A DNA stretch of 64,000 nt from CAYRWR01 sp964428015 (GTDB lineage Bacteria > Spirochaetota > Brevinematia > Brevinematales > CAYRWR01): the NCBI GenBank assembly GCA_964428015.1, contig CAYRWR010000010.1, positions 1 to 64,000 on the forward strand, given 5' to 3'. The notes beneath the pieces are model-generated. The model made no database searches. It was not told the DNA's origin and was given only the letters and a program-made list of their open reading frames with translations. The position numbers and the translations under genes are program-made. Of the stretch, positions 24,962 through 32,785 are shown one piece after another. How positions within the stretch are numbered: the first letter of the stretch is position 1; the number at the start of each line of letters is the position of its first letter.

Positions 24962-26205
24962 TGGATGCCTTAAAAAAACACGATTCAGCAGTGTTCGACC
25001 TGATCCGGTCTGAACAGTCCTACCAAAAATCCACCATCAGATTGATCGCCAGTGAAAATTATACTTCCCAGGCTGTATTGGAAGCCTGCGGTTCGGTTTT
25101 TCAGAATAAATATTCTGAAGGATATCCCGGTGCCCGTTATTATCAGGGACAAATCAACTGTGATGCCCTGGAAACACTGGCCATCGAACGTGCCAGACAG
25201 GTGTTCGGAGCGGAGCACGTCAATGTCCAGCCTTATTCCGGTTCACCGGCGAACCTGGCAGTTTACCTGGCATTTGCCAAACCGGGCGATACTATTCTGG
25301 GTTTGAACCTAAGCCACGGCGGACACCTCACCCACGGGTCAAAAGCCAGCATTACGGGCAAATGGTTCAATGCGGTACACTATAACCTAGATCCGGAGAC
25401 TGGCCTGATTAATTATGATGAAGTCCGAAGACTGGCTCAGGAGCATAAGCCCCGCCTCCTCATCGCCGGCCATTCAGCCTATCCCCGTCAGTTGGATTTT
25501 GCCCGGTTCCGCTCTATCGCGGATGAATGCGGGGCCATCCTGCTGGTGGACATGGCCCATTTCGCCGGACTGGTGGCTGGCGGAGTGCATGACAATCCGG
25601 TACCTTACGCGGATGTCGTCACCACCACTACCCACAAAACCCTGCGCGGCCCCCGGGGTGCTATGATCCTGTGCAAAGAAATCCACGCCAAAGCCATTGA
25701 TAAAGCGGTTTTTCCCGGACTACAAGGGGGGCCGCATAATTCTACCACTGCGGGTATTGCGGTAGCCCTGGGTGAAGCCCTGCAGCCTGCTTTTAGGGAA
25801 TACGCACGTCAAACCGTGGAAAATGCCCGGACTCTGGCCACTGAGTTATCCGGGTATGGTTTTAACCTGGTCAGCGGAGGTACGGATAACCATCTCCTCC
25901 TCATAGACCTGACTAATAAACAGGTCTCCGGAAAGGAAACCGCCCTGGCCCTGGAAAAAGCCGGTATCGTGCTGAATTACAATACTGTGCCGGGAGAAAC
26001 CAGAAAGGCCAGTGATCCTTCGGGAATACGGCTGGGGACCCCTTCCGTGACCAGCCGGGGATTCGGCACTGGAGAAATGAAGAAAATCGCCGCCTGGATG
26101 CAGGAAGCTCTGGAAAACCGGGAAGATGAGTCTCATCTTATAAAGATTTCCCGTGAGATTGCTGATTTCTGCCGTAATTTTCCTGTCCCCGGGGTTGATT
26201 TCTGA
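24961..26205 (+). CDS. glyA: Serine hydroxymethyltransferase
   Basis: This 414-residue PLP enzyme converts serine and THF into glycine and methylene-THF, the main entry to the one-carbon pool. Key features are LIASENYTS near residue 28, the YYQGQ and NVQPYSGSPAN blocks, HLTHG near 120, DMAHFAGLVAGG near 195, and the PLP Lys in TTTTHKTLRGPRGA near 224. The start is ATG at 24961 with AGGAG 7 bases ahead. A TTG two codons earlier is not used. Expression should be raised when ZTP signals folate shortage, through the riboswitch directly upstream. Confidence 0.97.
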   Translation: MDALKKHDSAVFDLIRSEQSYQKSTIRLIASENYTSQAVLEACGSVFQNKYSEGYPGARYYQGQINCDALETLAIERARQVFGAEHVNVQPYSGSPANLAVYLAFAKPGDTILGLNLSHGGHLTHGSKASITGKWFNAVHYNLDPETGLINYDEVRRLAQEHKPRLLIAGHSAYPRQLDFARFRSIADECGAILLVDMAHFAGLVAGGVHDNPVPYADVVTTTTHKTLRGPRGAMILCKEIHAKAIDKAVFPGLQGGPHNSTTAGIAVALGEALQPAFREYARQTVENARTLATELSGYGFNLVSGGTDNHLLLIDLTNKQVSGKETALALEKAGIVLNYNTVPGETRKASDPSGIRLGTPSVTSRGFGTGEMKKIAAWMQEALENREDESHLIKISREIADFCRNFPVPGVDF

Positions 26206-26238
26206 TTATCCGGGACCGGGGTAGAAATATCGGGTGAA

Positions 26239-26973
26239 CTATTTGTAACTGTGCAGTCCTGAGAGCAGGAACATAACTCCAAAATAAGTGAACAGCATTG
26301 CCGCAAAGGCGCCGTATACGACGCGACGTTTCCATAGCGGGGACCAGACATGGAAATAGACCTGTACTATGAGCCAGGTGACCAGCGCCCAGATCTCCTT
26401 ATTGTCCCAGTTCCAGAAGCTGCCCCAGGCCTGTTCTCCCCAAAAAGCCCCCAGAAATATGCCCGCGGTGAGAAAGAAAAGGGTCATTTTCATTTCTCCG
26501 TCCAGACGGGACTGCTGTTCCGTCTTGTTCCATGCCAGTAGTACAGCCAGGACCATGGCATAGGTCAGACTGGCATAACTCAGGAACATCACCGGTACAT
26601 GAATATAGATCCAGGGAGACTGCAGGGCCGGCACTAACAGATTGGGCTGCCGCATCTCCAGAGGGAGAAGTAGTGCTATCCCCAGCAGGAGCATCACCGG
26701 CAGATTCAGCCAATGGACACTCTGAGGGCGAGGTGACAGCCAGCAGGTCTTAATACTGAACACGAACATAAAAAACACCATGGATTCATAGGCACCGGAA
26801 AAAGGGGCATGGGCTGTGAGCCAGCTTCTCCACACCACCCAGGCCAGAAGGAGTATACTGCCCACACGGGGGAAAATCAGCCAGTCCCGCTCATTACGCA
26901 GCAGCGATAGCACCAGGCCGGTAGTAAAAAGGACCTGGGCAGCTCCAATCAGGAAGGTTTCCAGCCACATCAT
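26239..26973 (-). CDS. ccsA: Cytochrome c biogenesis protein CcsA (System II haem handling)
   Basis: This 244-residue inner membrane protein has about eight helices and a recognisable WWD-type periplasmic segment, WGSFWNWDNKEIWAL near residue 175. That segment binds haem during its transfer to apocytochromes. His residues in LTAHAPF (about 54) and WIYIHVPVMF (about 128) are candidate haem ligands. With ResB/CcsB it forms the System II synthetase that attaches haem to CxxCH motifs. Its ATG overlaps the resB stop (ATGA). It is the last gene of a minus-strand operon that itself encodes three CxxCH proteins. Confidence 0.93.
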   Translation of the reverse strand: MMWLETFLIGAAQVLFTTGLVLSLLRNERDWLIFPRVGSILLLAWVVWRSWLTAHAPFSGAYESMVFFMFVFSIKTCWLSPRPQSVHWLNLPVMLLLGIALLLPLEMRQPNLLVPALQSPWIYIHVPVMFLSYASLTYAMVLAVLLAWNKTEQQSRLDGEMKMTLFFLTAGIFLGAFWGEQAWGSFWNWDNKEIWALVTWLIVQVYFHVWSPLWKRRVVYGAFAAMLFTYFGVMFLLSGLHSYK

Positions 26974-27920
26974 GAGACAACCTCCTTTTTACCCCACCAC
27001 AGCTGAAAAGCCAGGGCCAGGAGAAAGAGTCCCGCGGCAATCGCCGGCAGAAACAGCAGCGGTTTATATGCCACACTCAGTCGGGAAATAAACATAAAAT
27101 CTGCCTGAGGGATGCTCAATCCCCACCTGTCAGTCAGGGGATTTCCCGGTAGTAGTTCAGAAGTTTTAAAACTGCCTTGTTCCAGGATCTGACCAGCAGG
27201 GTCAGTTACATTCCAGGCAAACATTAAATCATGATCCATAACTGTCACCGGATGAAACAGAAACAGATTTCCTTCAGGAGTGCGAAGCTCCATTTCCTGG
27301 TCCTTTCCCAGGATGTATTCTTTTCCCCGGAAAGAAAAGCGAAAAGCAGTGATGCGAAAGTCCCAGCCGCTCTGATAAAACTTCAGTCCTTCCAGTCTCA
27401 GGGGATAATTTACCAGAATATTGTAGGATTGAGTTCCTGAGACATTACTGACCTGTACCCGGCTGATGTAGAACAGACGGTCATTTTTATCAGAACCGGT
27501 GTCCTTTTTGGAAAAGGACTGGAGAATAAAGCTGCCCCGGGTAAGTGGGGCACCCAATCTGTGCTGAAGTTCCGGTATGGCTATGGATCCCTGTTCCGGC
27601 AGAGCTATATCCATACTGCGTGAGGTAATATTCGCCATCATGACAGAAAAACCCAGAAACACAAAAGCAAAATGGGTAAATAAAAACGCACCTTTGCGTT
27701 TAATACGGGGATCCAGATCCCAGGCAAAAATCAGAATCATTAGCAAAAGCAGTACCCAGGGTATGACATAAAGGGGACTCCCTGCTAAATTTCTCACCTG
27801 CTGAGGGTCTTTGAAAAAAGAAAAAACAGCAGATAGAAAAGCAATGAGCAATGATACTCCCATTGCAATTTTGGGTAAAATCTGACTGAAGGGGCTGATC
27901 TCCGGATCCAGTTGGGACAT
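26970..27920 (-). CDS. ccsB: Cytochrome c biogenesis protein ResB/CcsB
   Basis: This 316-residue partner of CcsA has three N-terminal helices (about 17-100), a periplasmic domain (about 110-280) and a C-terminal helix (about 285-307), in the ResB pattern. YNILVNYPLRLEGLKFYQSGWD is the typical conserved block of ResB (the long run is split here by residue class). It holds apocytochrome for haem ligation on the outer face of the inner membrane. It starts 6 bases after the cyclase stop and overlaps ccsA by 4 bases, so the set is one operon. It is somewhat shorter than many ResB proteins. Confidence 0.88.
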   Translation of the reverse strand: MSQLDPEISPFSQILPKIAMGVSLLIAFLSAVFSFFKDPQQVRNLAGSPLYVIPWVLLLLMILIFAWDLDPRIKRKGAFLFTHFAFVFLGFSVMMANITSRSMDIALPEQGSIAIPELQHRLGAPLTRGSFILQSFSKKDTGSDKNDRLFYISRVQVSNVSGTQSYNILVNYPLRLEGLKFYQSGWDFRITAFRFSFRGKEYILGKDQEMELRTPEGNLFLFHPVTVMDHDLMFAWNVTDPAGQILEQGSFKTSELLPGNPLTDRWGLSIPQADFMFISRLSVAYKPLLFLPAIAAGLFLLALAFQLWWGKKEVVS

Positions 27921-27926
27921 GCCGGC

Positions 27927-29348
27927 CTACCTTACTTTAAGTACTTTGTAAAAATTCAAAGACTGCTGCTTGCCCTTGACGGTCTGGTTGGCTATCAATT
28001 CCGCGTCCACATGAGGCTGAACCTGTTTATAGGTCTCTGTGGATATATAGACCGTGGAAGCCGGTGCCGCTGAACAAAGTCTCGCTCCCACATTGACGGT
28101 ATCTCCTATTACAGCATATTCCTTTCGCTCCGAAGAGCCGATGTTTCCGGCAACCACATCTCCTGTATTGATACCAATTCCAATTCTCAGTCCTCCGCCC
28201 AGCTCCTGGTCCAGAGTCAGTACCGCTTTGACCATATATGCCGCGGCGCGCACTGCGGACAGAGGGTCATCAAAGACTGCCATGAGCTCATCGCCTACAA
28301 ATTTATCCACATCTCCCCCCTGTTCCTGCACAATATGTGCCTGGACTTCCAGGACCCGGTTGAGATTGCGGATGACTTCTTCCGGACTATGTGATTCAGA
28401 ATAAGAAGTGAAACCCCTTACGTCAGAAAATAAAACAGTGATAACTTTGCGGTTGCCTTTTTCGTCAACATTGATCTCACCCCGGACCAGCTGATCGGTA
28501 GAGCGGCTCACATATTTGGAAAGTTTAAACCTTTCCTCCAGGCCGCGTGTCATATTGTCGATACGGCTGGCCAGTTCCCCGATTTCATCATTACGTTCTA
28601 TGCCTACCCTGGCTTCAAAATCTCCGGTGCTGACCGCGGTCACTGTCTCTTCCATCTTCAATACCGGGCGGATAATCATGGCCCTCAGCATCAGGAAGAT
28701 CACAGTCAGGATAAACAGACCTACCGCGGCAAAAAAGATAATCAGAGACATACGGTTTTCATCAATGGTACGATAAATGCTTTTTACAGACAGCTTGATG
28801 TGGGCAACCCCTCTGACCAGGTTGGCGTCCTGGGCATGACAGGCCTGACAGCTGCCTTCGGTCAAAATGGGGAAATAATATTCTTTTTCATGCCCTTCCA
28901 ACATAAAAAATTCCAGTTTCTTACGATTCTGGACAGTCTGACGGATATTTTCCAGGTCATGCTTTTTTTCAGCTTCACTGCGGGTATCCTGAATCCGGGT
29001 TGTCTGTTTAAAAGTCATTTTATGCTGAAAACGGTTGACCTCCTCCAGAGTACGGTCATCACTGAAAGCCAGGGTCCCGTCTGCCCGATAGATGGCAATC
29101 TGCTTAAATTCAGACAGGGTGCGCAGATCCTGCATGGTCTTGACCATGACCGGGGCATCCCCATCCAGCATCATATTGCGTAGACTGGTGAGCAGGGTAT
29201 CTGAATTCAGACCTATGCTTTTATCCATCTGTCTTAACAAATCATCCCTCTGGTCCCGGTAGGTCAAATAGACCACCACACTGATAGTGACTAATAAAGT
29301 AACAAAAATCGAGGTCAGGATTTTAATCTGAATGGATACTTTTTTCAT
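27927..29348 (-). CDS. Membrane Class III adenylate/guanylate cyclase with haem c sensor domain
   Basis: This 473-residue sensor enzyme has a helix (about 8-28), then a periplasmic domain of the Tll0287/DUF3365 type (about 35-195) with a CxxCH motif, C167-Q-A-C170-H171. It continues with a second helix (about 201-222), a HAMP domain (about 223-275) and a Class III cyclase domain (about 295-470). The catalytic metal Asps are in LFSDVRGFT (D309) and VGDELMAVF (D353), the purine-binding Lys is in VDKFVGD, and the transition-state Asn/Arg are in GDTVNVGARL. All key residues are present, so it should make cAMP or cGMP in response to haem state. It is placed between cytochrome genes and ccsB-ccsA. 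Confidence 0.93.
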   Translation of the reverse strand: MKKVSIQIKILTSIFVTLLVTISVVVYLTYRDQRDDLLRQMDKSIGLNSDTLLTSLRNMMLDGDAPVMVKTMQDLRTLSEFKQIAIYRADGTLAFSDDRTLEEVNRFQHKMTFKQTTRIQDTRSEAEKKHDLENIRQTVQNRKKLEFFMLEGHEKEYYFPILTEGSCQACHAQDANLVRGVAHIKLSVKSIYRTIDENRMSLIIFFAAVGLFILTVIFLMLRAMIIRPVLKMEETVTAVSTGDFEARVGIERNDEIGELASRIDNMTRGLEERFKLSKYVSRSTDQLVRGEINVDEKGNRKVITVLFSDVRGFTSYSESHSPEEVIRNLNRVLEVQAHIVQEQGGDVDKFVGDELMAVFDDPLSAVRAAAYMVKAVLTLDQELGGGLRIGIGINTGDVVAGNIGSSERKEYAVIGDTVNVGARLCSAAPASTVYISTETYKQVQPHVDAELIANQTVKGKQQSLNFYKVLKVR

Positions 29349-29357
29349 AATGCCTTC

Positions 29358-29894
29358 CTATTGGCCGGGTCTGATGTAGGTAAACAGATAATCGTTACCT
29401 TTGGCACCGCTATGGCAGACCAGACAGCTTTGGATAGGTCCGCAGACCGCTTCCCCGCCTTTTTCTTCAAACTTTGCCCAGTACCAGTCACCGCCCTGGC
29501 TAAAGGAGTTGGAAACTTTCATCATCACGGTAAGAGCCAGTAGTTCCTGATCCCGGTTAAAATTTTCTTTAACTATAATGGTACCATGAGGCATGACCCA
29601 GGCCCCTTTTCGCATGGCAGCCAATCCGGTGGGGTTGACATAAGTATGGACCAAAGCTCCGTGGGGTGAGCTGCCCTCACGCATCCCTTCTTCCCCAGGC
29701 ATGTTGCCGTACTTCTTATAATCGGCCTTTACGGTAATAAAGTCATAAAGCTCTGGGGCGGAAATATTGGTAGAGGACAAAGGTGGAAAACCCATAAAAT
29801 GCATACCGTCAGTTTTTCCTGCCTGGCCCTTTTTTCCAGTACAGGAGGTAACCATAAGCCCTGCCAGGATTAAAAATAACCATATGTTTTTCAT
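29358..29894 (-). CDS. P460-family cytochrome c lipoprotein, copy 1
   Basis: This 178-residue protein has a lipoprotein signal (lipobox VTSC) and a cytochrome P460-type domain. It shows FPP near the start, YVNPTGLAAMRKG, PHGTIIVKENFNRD, LTVMMKV, a GGDWYWAKF block and a C-terminal haem motif SCLVCHSGAKGNDYLF. P460 domains hold a modified haem c and can oxidise or bind small nitrogen compounds such as NO or hydroxylamine. The start at 29894 follows AGGAAG at 7 bases and replaces an earlier in-frame ATG. It is 9 bases from the cyclase gene and paralogous to the next gene upstream. Substrate specificity is unknown. Confidence 0.88.
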   Translation of the reverse strand: MKNIWLFLILAGLMVTSCTGKKGQAGKTDGMHFMGFPPLSSTNISAPELYDFITVKADYKKYGNMPGEEGMREGSSPHGALVHTYVNPTGLAAMRKGAWVMPHGTIIVKENFNRDQELLALTVMMKVSNSFSQGGDWYWAKFEEKGGEAVCGPIQSCLVCHSGAKGNDYLFTYIRPGQ

Positions 29895-29954
29895 GGACAA
29901 CTTCCTTTTAAAAAAAAGCATAATTTCAGCCAGTTTAGATAATGAAGTTTATTT

Positions 29955-30473
29955 TTAATCTTCTCCATTTAGAGGATTAAGAAATAAATAATCATTATCT
30001 GATGCTCCTAAATGGCAGGTGATACAGCTGTCCAGTTTGCCTCCCGTGGCTTCGGTACCGTCAGGATTATATCTGGCCCAGTACCAGTCATTATGGGCAG
30101 GGTCAAAACCCTGAACCTTGGCCATGATATAAATTCCCATAGGTTCCTGGTCGCGGTCAAAATTTTCTTTGACAATAATTGTACCCAGAGGTGCAATACT
30201 ATTACTGACAGGGAGTGCCTTTTTCAGTATACTGTTTATATAGAGTTTATGAAAAGGGCCATGCGGTACACTGCCTTCCTGCATCCCCTCATAACCCGGC
30301 CAGAAAGAATACTTATGAAAAGGGGCTTCCTTACTGATTCTTTTCCAAACCAGCTCAGGTGTGACATTCTCGGGGGTAAAAGCCGGCCAGGATTTATCCG
30401 CATCCATTTTATTCTCATTACATGCTGTGAGCAGAGATAAAATAAATAGTACTCCCATTAATTTATTTTTCAT
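29955..30473 (-). CDS. P460-family cytochrome c lipoprotein, copy 2
   Basis: This 172-residue lipoprotein (lipobox LTAC, Cys near residue 18) has the same P460-type layout as the adjacent protein. It shows EGMQEGSVPHGPFHKLYIN, PLGTIIVKENFDRDQEP, a NDWYWARY block and CITCHLGASDNDYLF at the C-terminus. Identity to its neighbour is concentrated in KENF-RDQE, the Trp-Tyr-Trp block and the CxxCH end, which indicates a tandem duplication. AGGAGAAG precedes the ATG. It probably sits in the periplasm, facing the cyclase sensor domain. Confidence 0.88.
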   Translation of the reverse strand: MKNKLMGVLFILSLLTACNENKMDADKSWPAFTPENVTPELVWKRISKEAPFHKYSFWPGYEGMQEGSVPHGPFHKLYINSILKKALPVSNSIAPLGTIIVKENFDRDQEPMGIYIMAKVQGFDPAHNDWYWARYNPDGTEATGGKLDSCITCHLGASDNDYLFLNPLNGED

Positions 30474-30494
30474 GTATCTTCTCCTGTATGCTTT

Positions 30495-30884
30495 TTATGA
30501 TATTACATTAATCCTCTGTGCTATCATCCAGCCGGCATGGAAAGTCGAAACAACCAGTGCAGTCACCCCTGTGATGATATGCAGCCTTTTCTTTAATTTG
30601 GAATTCAAGTGAGTTAAGCCCAGAATGAGATTAAAAGCCAGGAGCACAAAAGGGATCAGACCCAAAACCAAGGGCAGATGCAGAATAAAATTATTCCAGT
30701 ACAGGTGAAAAGCGCCATGAATCCCCGTGAGCACCAGGGCCAGAATGGCCAGGCCCAGATGAATTTTCACATTGAACCTTTCCCCTTGCTTATTTCTCAG
30801 GGCGCCTGTGGTCACTGCCGCAGTCAGCACCACATAAGCGACTATGGCAAAAGGTACATGATATTGATAAAAAAACACCGACAT
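30495..30884 (-). CDS. Four-helix membrane protein with paired histidines (candidate di-haem b)
   Basis: This 129-residue protein (MSVFF start) has four predicted helices (about 8-27, 42-62, 67-90, 103-122). In the numbering of the slightly longer 134-residue frame, His47 and His61 lie in helix 2 and His107 and His121 in helix 4, with 14-residue spacing in each pair. That is the classic arrangement for two bis-His b haems in a four-helix bundle. The start at 30884 has GGGAGG 6 bases upstream. It is the first gene of the cytochrome/cyclase operon and could pass electrons across the membrane to the P460 proteins. The haem is inferred, not seen. Confidence 0.75.
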   Translation of the reverse strand: MSVFFYQYHVPFAIVAYVVLTAAVTTGALRNKQGERFNVKIHLGLAILALVLTGIHGAFHLYWNNFILHLPLVLGLIPFVLLAFNLILGLTHLNSKLKKRLHIITGVTALVVSTFHAGWMIAQRINVIS

Positions 30885-30907
30885 GTCCGGCCTCCCCATT
30901 CATGCTA

Positions 30908-30937
30908 AGTATAGCCCCAGTATGGGAAATAAGTCAA
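30908..30937 (-). promoter_or_regulatory. Promoter of the cytochrome-cyclase operon
   Basis: On the minus strand, TTGACT (30937-30932), an 18-base spacer and TATACT (30913-30908), 24 bases before the first start codon. Confidence 0.65.
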
Positions 30938-31045
30938 ATCTCTCGCTCCTGCTGCTGACTGTGTCCTGCTTTTGCCGCGTTCAATAAAGAAAAGTTTGCG
31001 CTCTATGGTAAAAAAAAAGAAATTCAAAGAGATACAGTCCACTCC

Positions 31046-31074
31046 AAAAAAAAATCCCCGGGTTTAACCGGGGA
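31046..31074 (-). terminator. Terminator of the peroxiredoxin gene
   Basis: On the minus strand, TCCCCGG...CCGGGGA forms a stem around an AAAC-type loop, followed by nine T (31054-31046). Confidence 0.9.
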
Positions 31075-31081
31075 TAGATAT

Positions 31082-31531
31082 TTACTTTATTGCTTTGAGG
31101 ACTTCCTGAAAGTCAGGGTGTTCAGGTATGTCATACTGCTTGGCCCAGATCACTACCCCTTGCTCATCTATCAGTACATTTGCCCGCCCTGAGTGCCCAT
31201 CCTCTTCAATGAACAGACCGTAGGCCTTGGCTGTAGCCCCATGAGGCCAGAAATCAGACAACATGGTCAGGGGCAGGACACCCAGTTCCTTAGCCCAGGA
31301 GTGTTTGGATTGATGAGTGTCGATACTCATGCCGATACCGATGGTATTCCTGGCTGCTAATTCGTCTTTGATTTTATGCAGATTCTGCATCTGGGTGGCA
31401 CAAACGCCGGTATAGGCACGGGGATGCCAGCTGAGCAGGACTTTCTTGCCTCTGAAGCTGCTCAGTTTGACGTCTTCGCCATTATGGTTTTTTAGTGTGA
31501 AATCCGGAGCTTTTTCGCCTACTTTAATCAT
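31082..31531 (-). CDS. Peroxiredoxin (AhpC/TSA, Bcp-like)
   Basis: This 149-residue thiol peroxidase reduces hydrogen peroxide and organic peroxides. The peroxidatic Cys is in the PRAYTGVCATQMQNL region (about residue 44), following the PxxxTxxC pattern. FRGKKVLLSWHPRAY precedes it. A second Cys near the end is absent, so it looks like a 1-Cys or atypical enzyme needing an external thiol. The protein lies in the cytosol, as no signal peptide is seen. It is divergent from a small gene at 31666 and has its own terminator. Confidence 0.93.
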   Translation of the reverse strand: MIKVGEKAPDFTLKNHNGEDVKLSSFRGKKVLLSWHPRAYTGVCATQMQNLHKIKDELAARNTIGIGMSIDTHQSKHSWAKELGVLPLTMLSDFWPHGATAKAYGLFIEEDGHSGRANVLIDEQGVVIWAKQYDIPEHPDFQEVLKAIK

Positions 31532-31665
31532 GGTGTTCTCCTTGGTTTTTATGTCATAAATCTAAGCAGAAGAATTATTTTTGACAAGTTTTTTGATGAA
31601 AATCTACTCGATTTCCCAGTTGATGTTTTCAGAAATTTTCGATATATTTTAAGGGAGGAGTACAT

Positions 31666-31878
31666 ATGGCACAACAACAGCCGGACCGGGATTATCTGAT
31701 GCGAAATATAAAAAACGCAGCCCGCTTCCTGGAGAAAATCATGAATGAGCGCAATGGTGATAAAGTAGAGTATAAAATCTCTCTGGAATCAGAACCTAAT
31801 GATCAGGAAAAAGTGTCATCACCACCGGATCAGATACCCCGCCCCGGCAAACAGAGCTCCGATAAGTCCGGAAAGTAG
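31666..31878 (+). CDS. Small hydrophilic protein of unknown function
   Basis: This 70-residue protein has a strong AAGGGAGGAG ribosome binding site. It is charged and rich in Asn, Gln and Lys, with one short helix (MRNIKNAARFLEKIMNE). The promoter could be TTGATG-17-TATATT at 31620-31648. Its last 60 bases overlap the convergent membrane protein gene. No family is recognised. The good translation signals make it likely to be real. Confidence 0.6.
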   Translation: MAQQQPDRDYLMRNIKNAARFLEKIMNERNGDKVEYKISLESEPNDQEKVSSPPDQIPRPGKQSSDKSGK

Positions 31879-32214
31879 CATGATGAGTTGGGCCTTGCGG
31901 CGGTCTTTCTTCCGGGCTTCCTTATCATGCACAGATTCTATTTTTCCCACTTCAGGACCCAGATTGAAAACAGATTTCATACCAAAGGCTGCGCAGAAAT
32001 GAAACGCGGACTGCAGAAATCCCGAAGCTCCCAGGCTGGCCGGTAAAAACAGAAACAGTCTCCAGATCTGTGGTGTGTGCGACAGGATAAATATCACTTC
32101 CAGTGCCACAGTCATTACTACCCCTATCCAACCCGCCAGCCTGCGGGCACGTCTTTCAGCAGGGCCGATATTACACACTCCCGGGGTATAGCTGGTAGTC
32201 TCGATTTTGATCAT
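31819..32214 (-). CDS. Small membrane protein with CNIGPAERR motif
   Basis: This 131-residue protein starts with a hydrophilic stretch containing PGVCNIGPAERRARR. It then has three hydrophobic helices (about 27-48, 52-72, 110-128) with HFCAAFGMKSVFN between them. This fits small conserved multi-pass proteins of unknown function; I do not know a precise family. The 3' end overlaps the convergent 70-residue gene by 60 bases. It is probably expressed from its own promoter. Confidence 0.65.
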   Translation of the reverse strand: MIKIETTSYTPGVCNIGPAERRARRLAGWIGVVMTVALEVIFILSHTPQIWRLFLFLPASLGASGFLQSAFHFCAAFGMKSVFNLGPEVGKIESVHDKEARKKDRRKAQLIMLLSGLIGALFAGAGYLIRW

Positions 32215-32394
32215 ACTTGCTCCTTGATCAGATTATGGTTATCTTAAGTTAGCAGAAGATTAACCTTTCGGCAAATAGACGTTACAAACTCTTAAAATAA
32301 AAAGCATCAGGAAATCCTGGTGGATAGGTTTTTAAGATAATAGGAATAATAGCATAATATCTAAGTAGAAATAAAAATTTAAAAGGAGAAGCTT

Positions 32395-32706
32395 ATGAGT
32401 ATCAACCCGCAGGAAACGATTAAAAAAATGGATCCGGCTCTACTGGACAAGATGGGTGCAGACCGCGACTTTGCCATGGGTGAGGGCGCCCTTTCCTCCA
32501 AAGTCAAGATCCTGATGGCTCTGGCTATCGACGCGGCATTGGGTGCAGAAAACGGGGTCAAGTCCCTGGCTATTATGGCCCAGAAGCAGGGAGCCACCCG
32601 TCAGGAAGTCATGGAAGCGGTGCGTGTAGCCGGTTATATCGGAGGAGTAGGCAGCATCTATACCGCTGCATATGGCCTGAATGACATCCTGGATCAGCTA
32701 AAGTAA
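32395..32706 (+). CDS. Carboxymuconolactone decarboxylase-family protein lacking the CxxC
   Basis: This 103-residue all-alpha protein has the CMD/AhpD fold signature: SSKVKILMALAIDAALGAENGVKSLAIMAQKQGATRQEVMEAVRVAGY (described in pieces), ending IYTAAYGLNDIL. The usual redox CxxC and the following His are replaced. The segment AALGAENGVKSLA has no Cys, so it cannot be a thiol peroxidase of the AhpD type. AAAAGGAGAAG precedes the ATG. The role is unknown. It may bind a small ligand or be a scaffold. Confidence 0.8.
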   Translation: MSINPQETIKKMDPALLDKMGADRDFAMGEGALSSKVKILMALAIDAALGAENGVKSLAIMAQKQGATRQEVMEAVRVAGYIGGVGSIYTAAYGLNDILDQLK

Positions 32707-32720
32707 CTTTGTATTCACAC

Positions 32721-32760
32721 AAAAAATCAGGGGCCCCGTTAATGAAAACGTGACCCCTGA
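32721..32760 (-). terminator. Terminator of bioB
   Basis: On the minus strand, TCAGGGGTCACGTT pairs with AACGGGGCCCCTGA (14 bp, one mismatch) around a 6-base loop, followed by six T (32726-32721). Confidence 0.8.
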
Positions 32761-32785
32761 AGGTGTGGATAAAATCTCTATGGTA

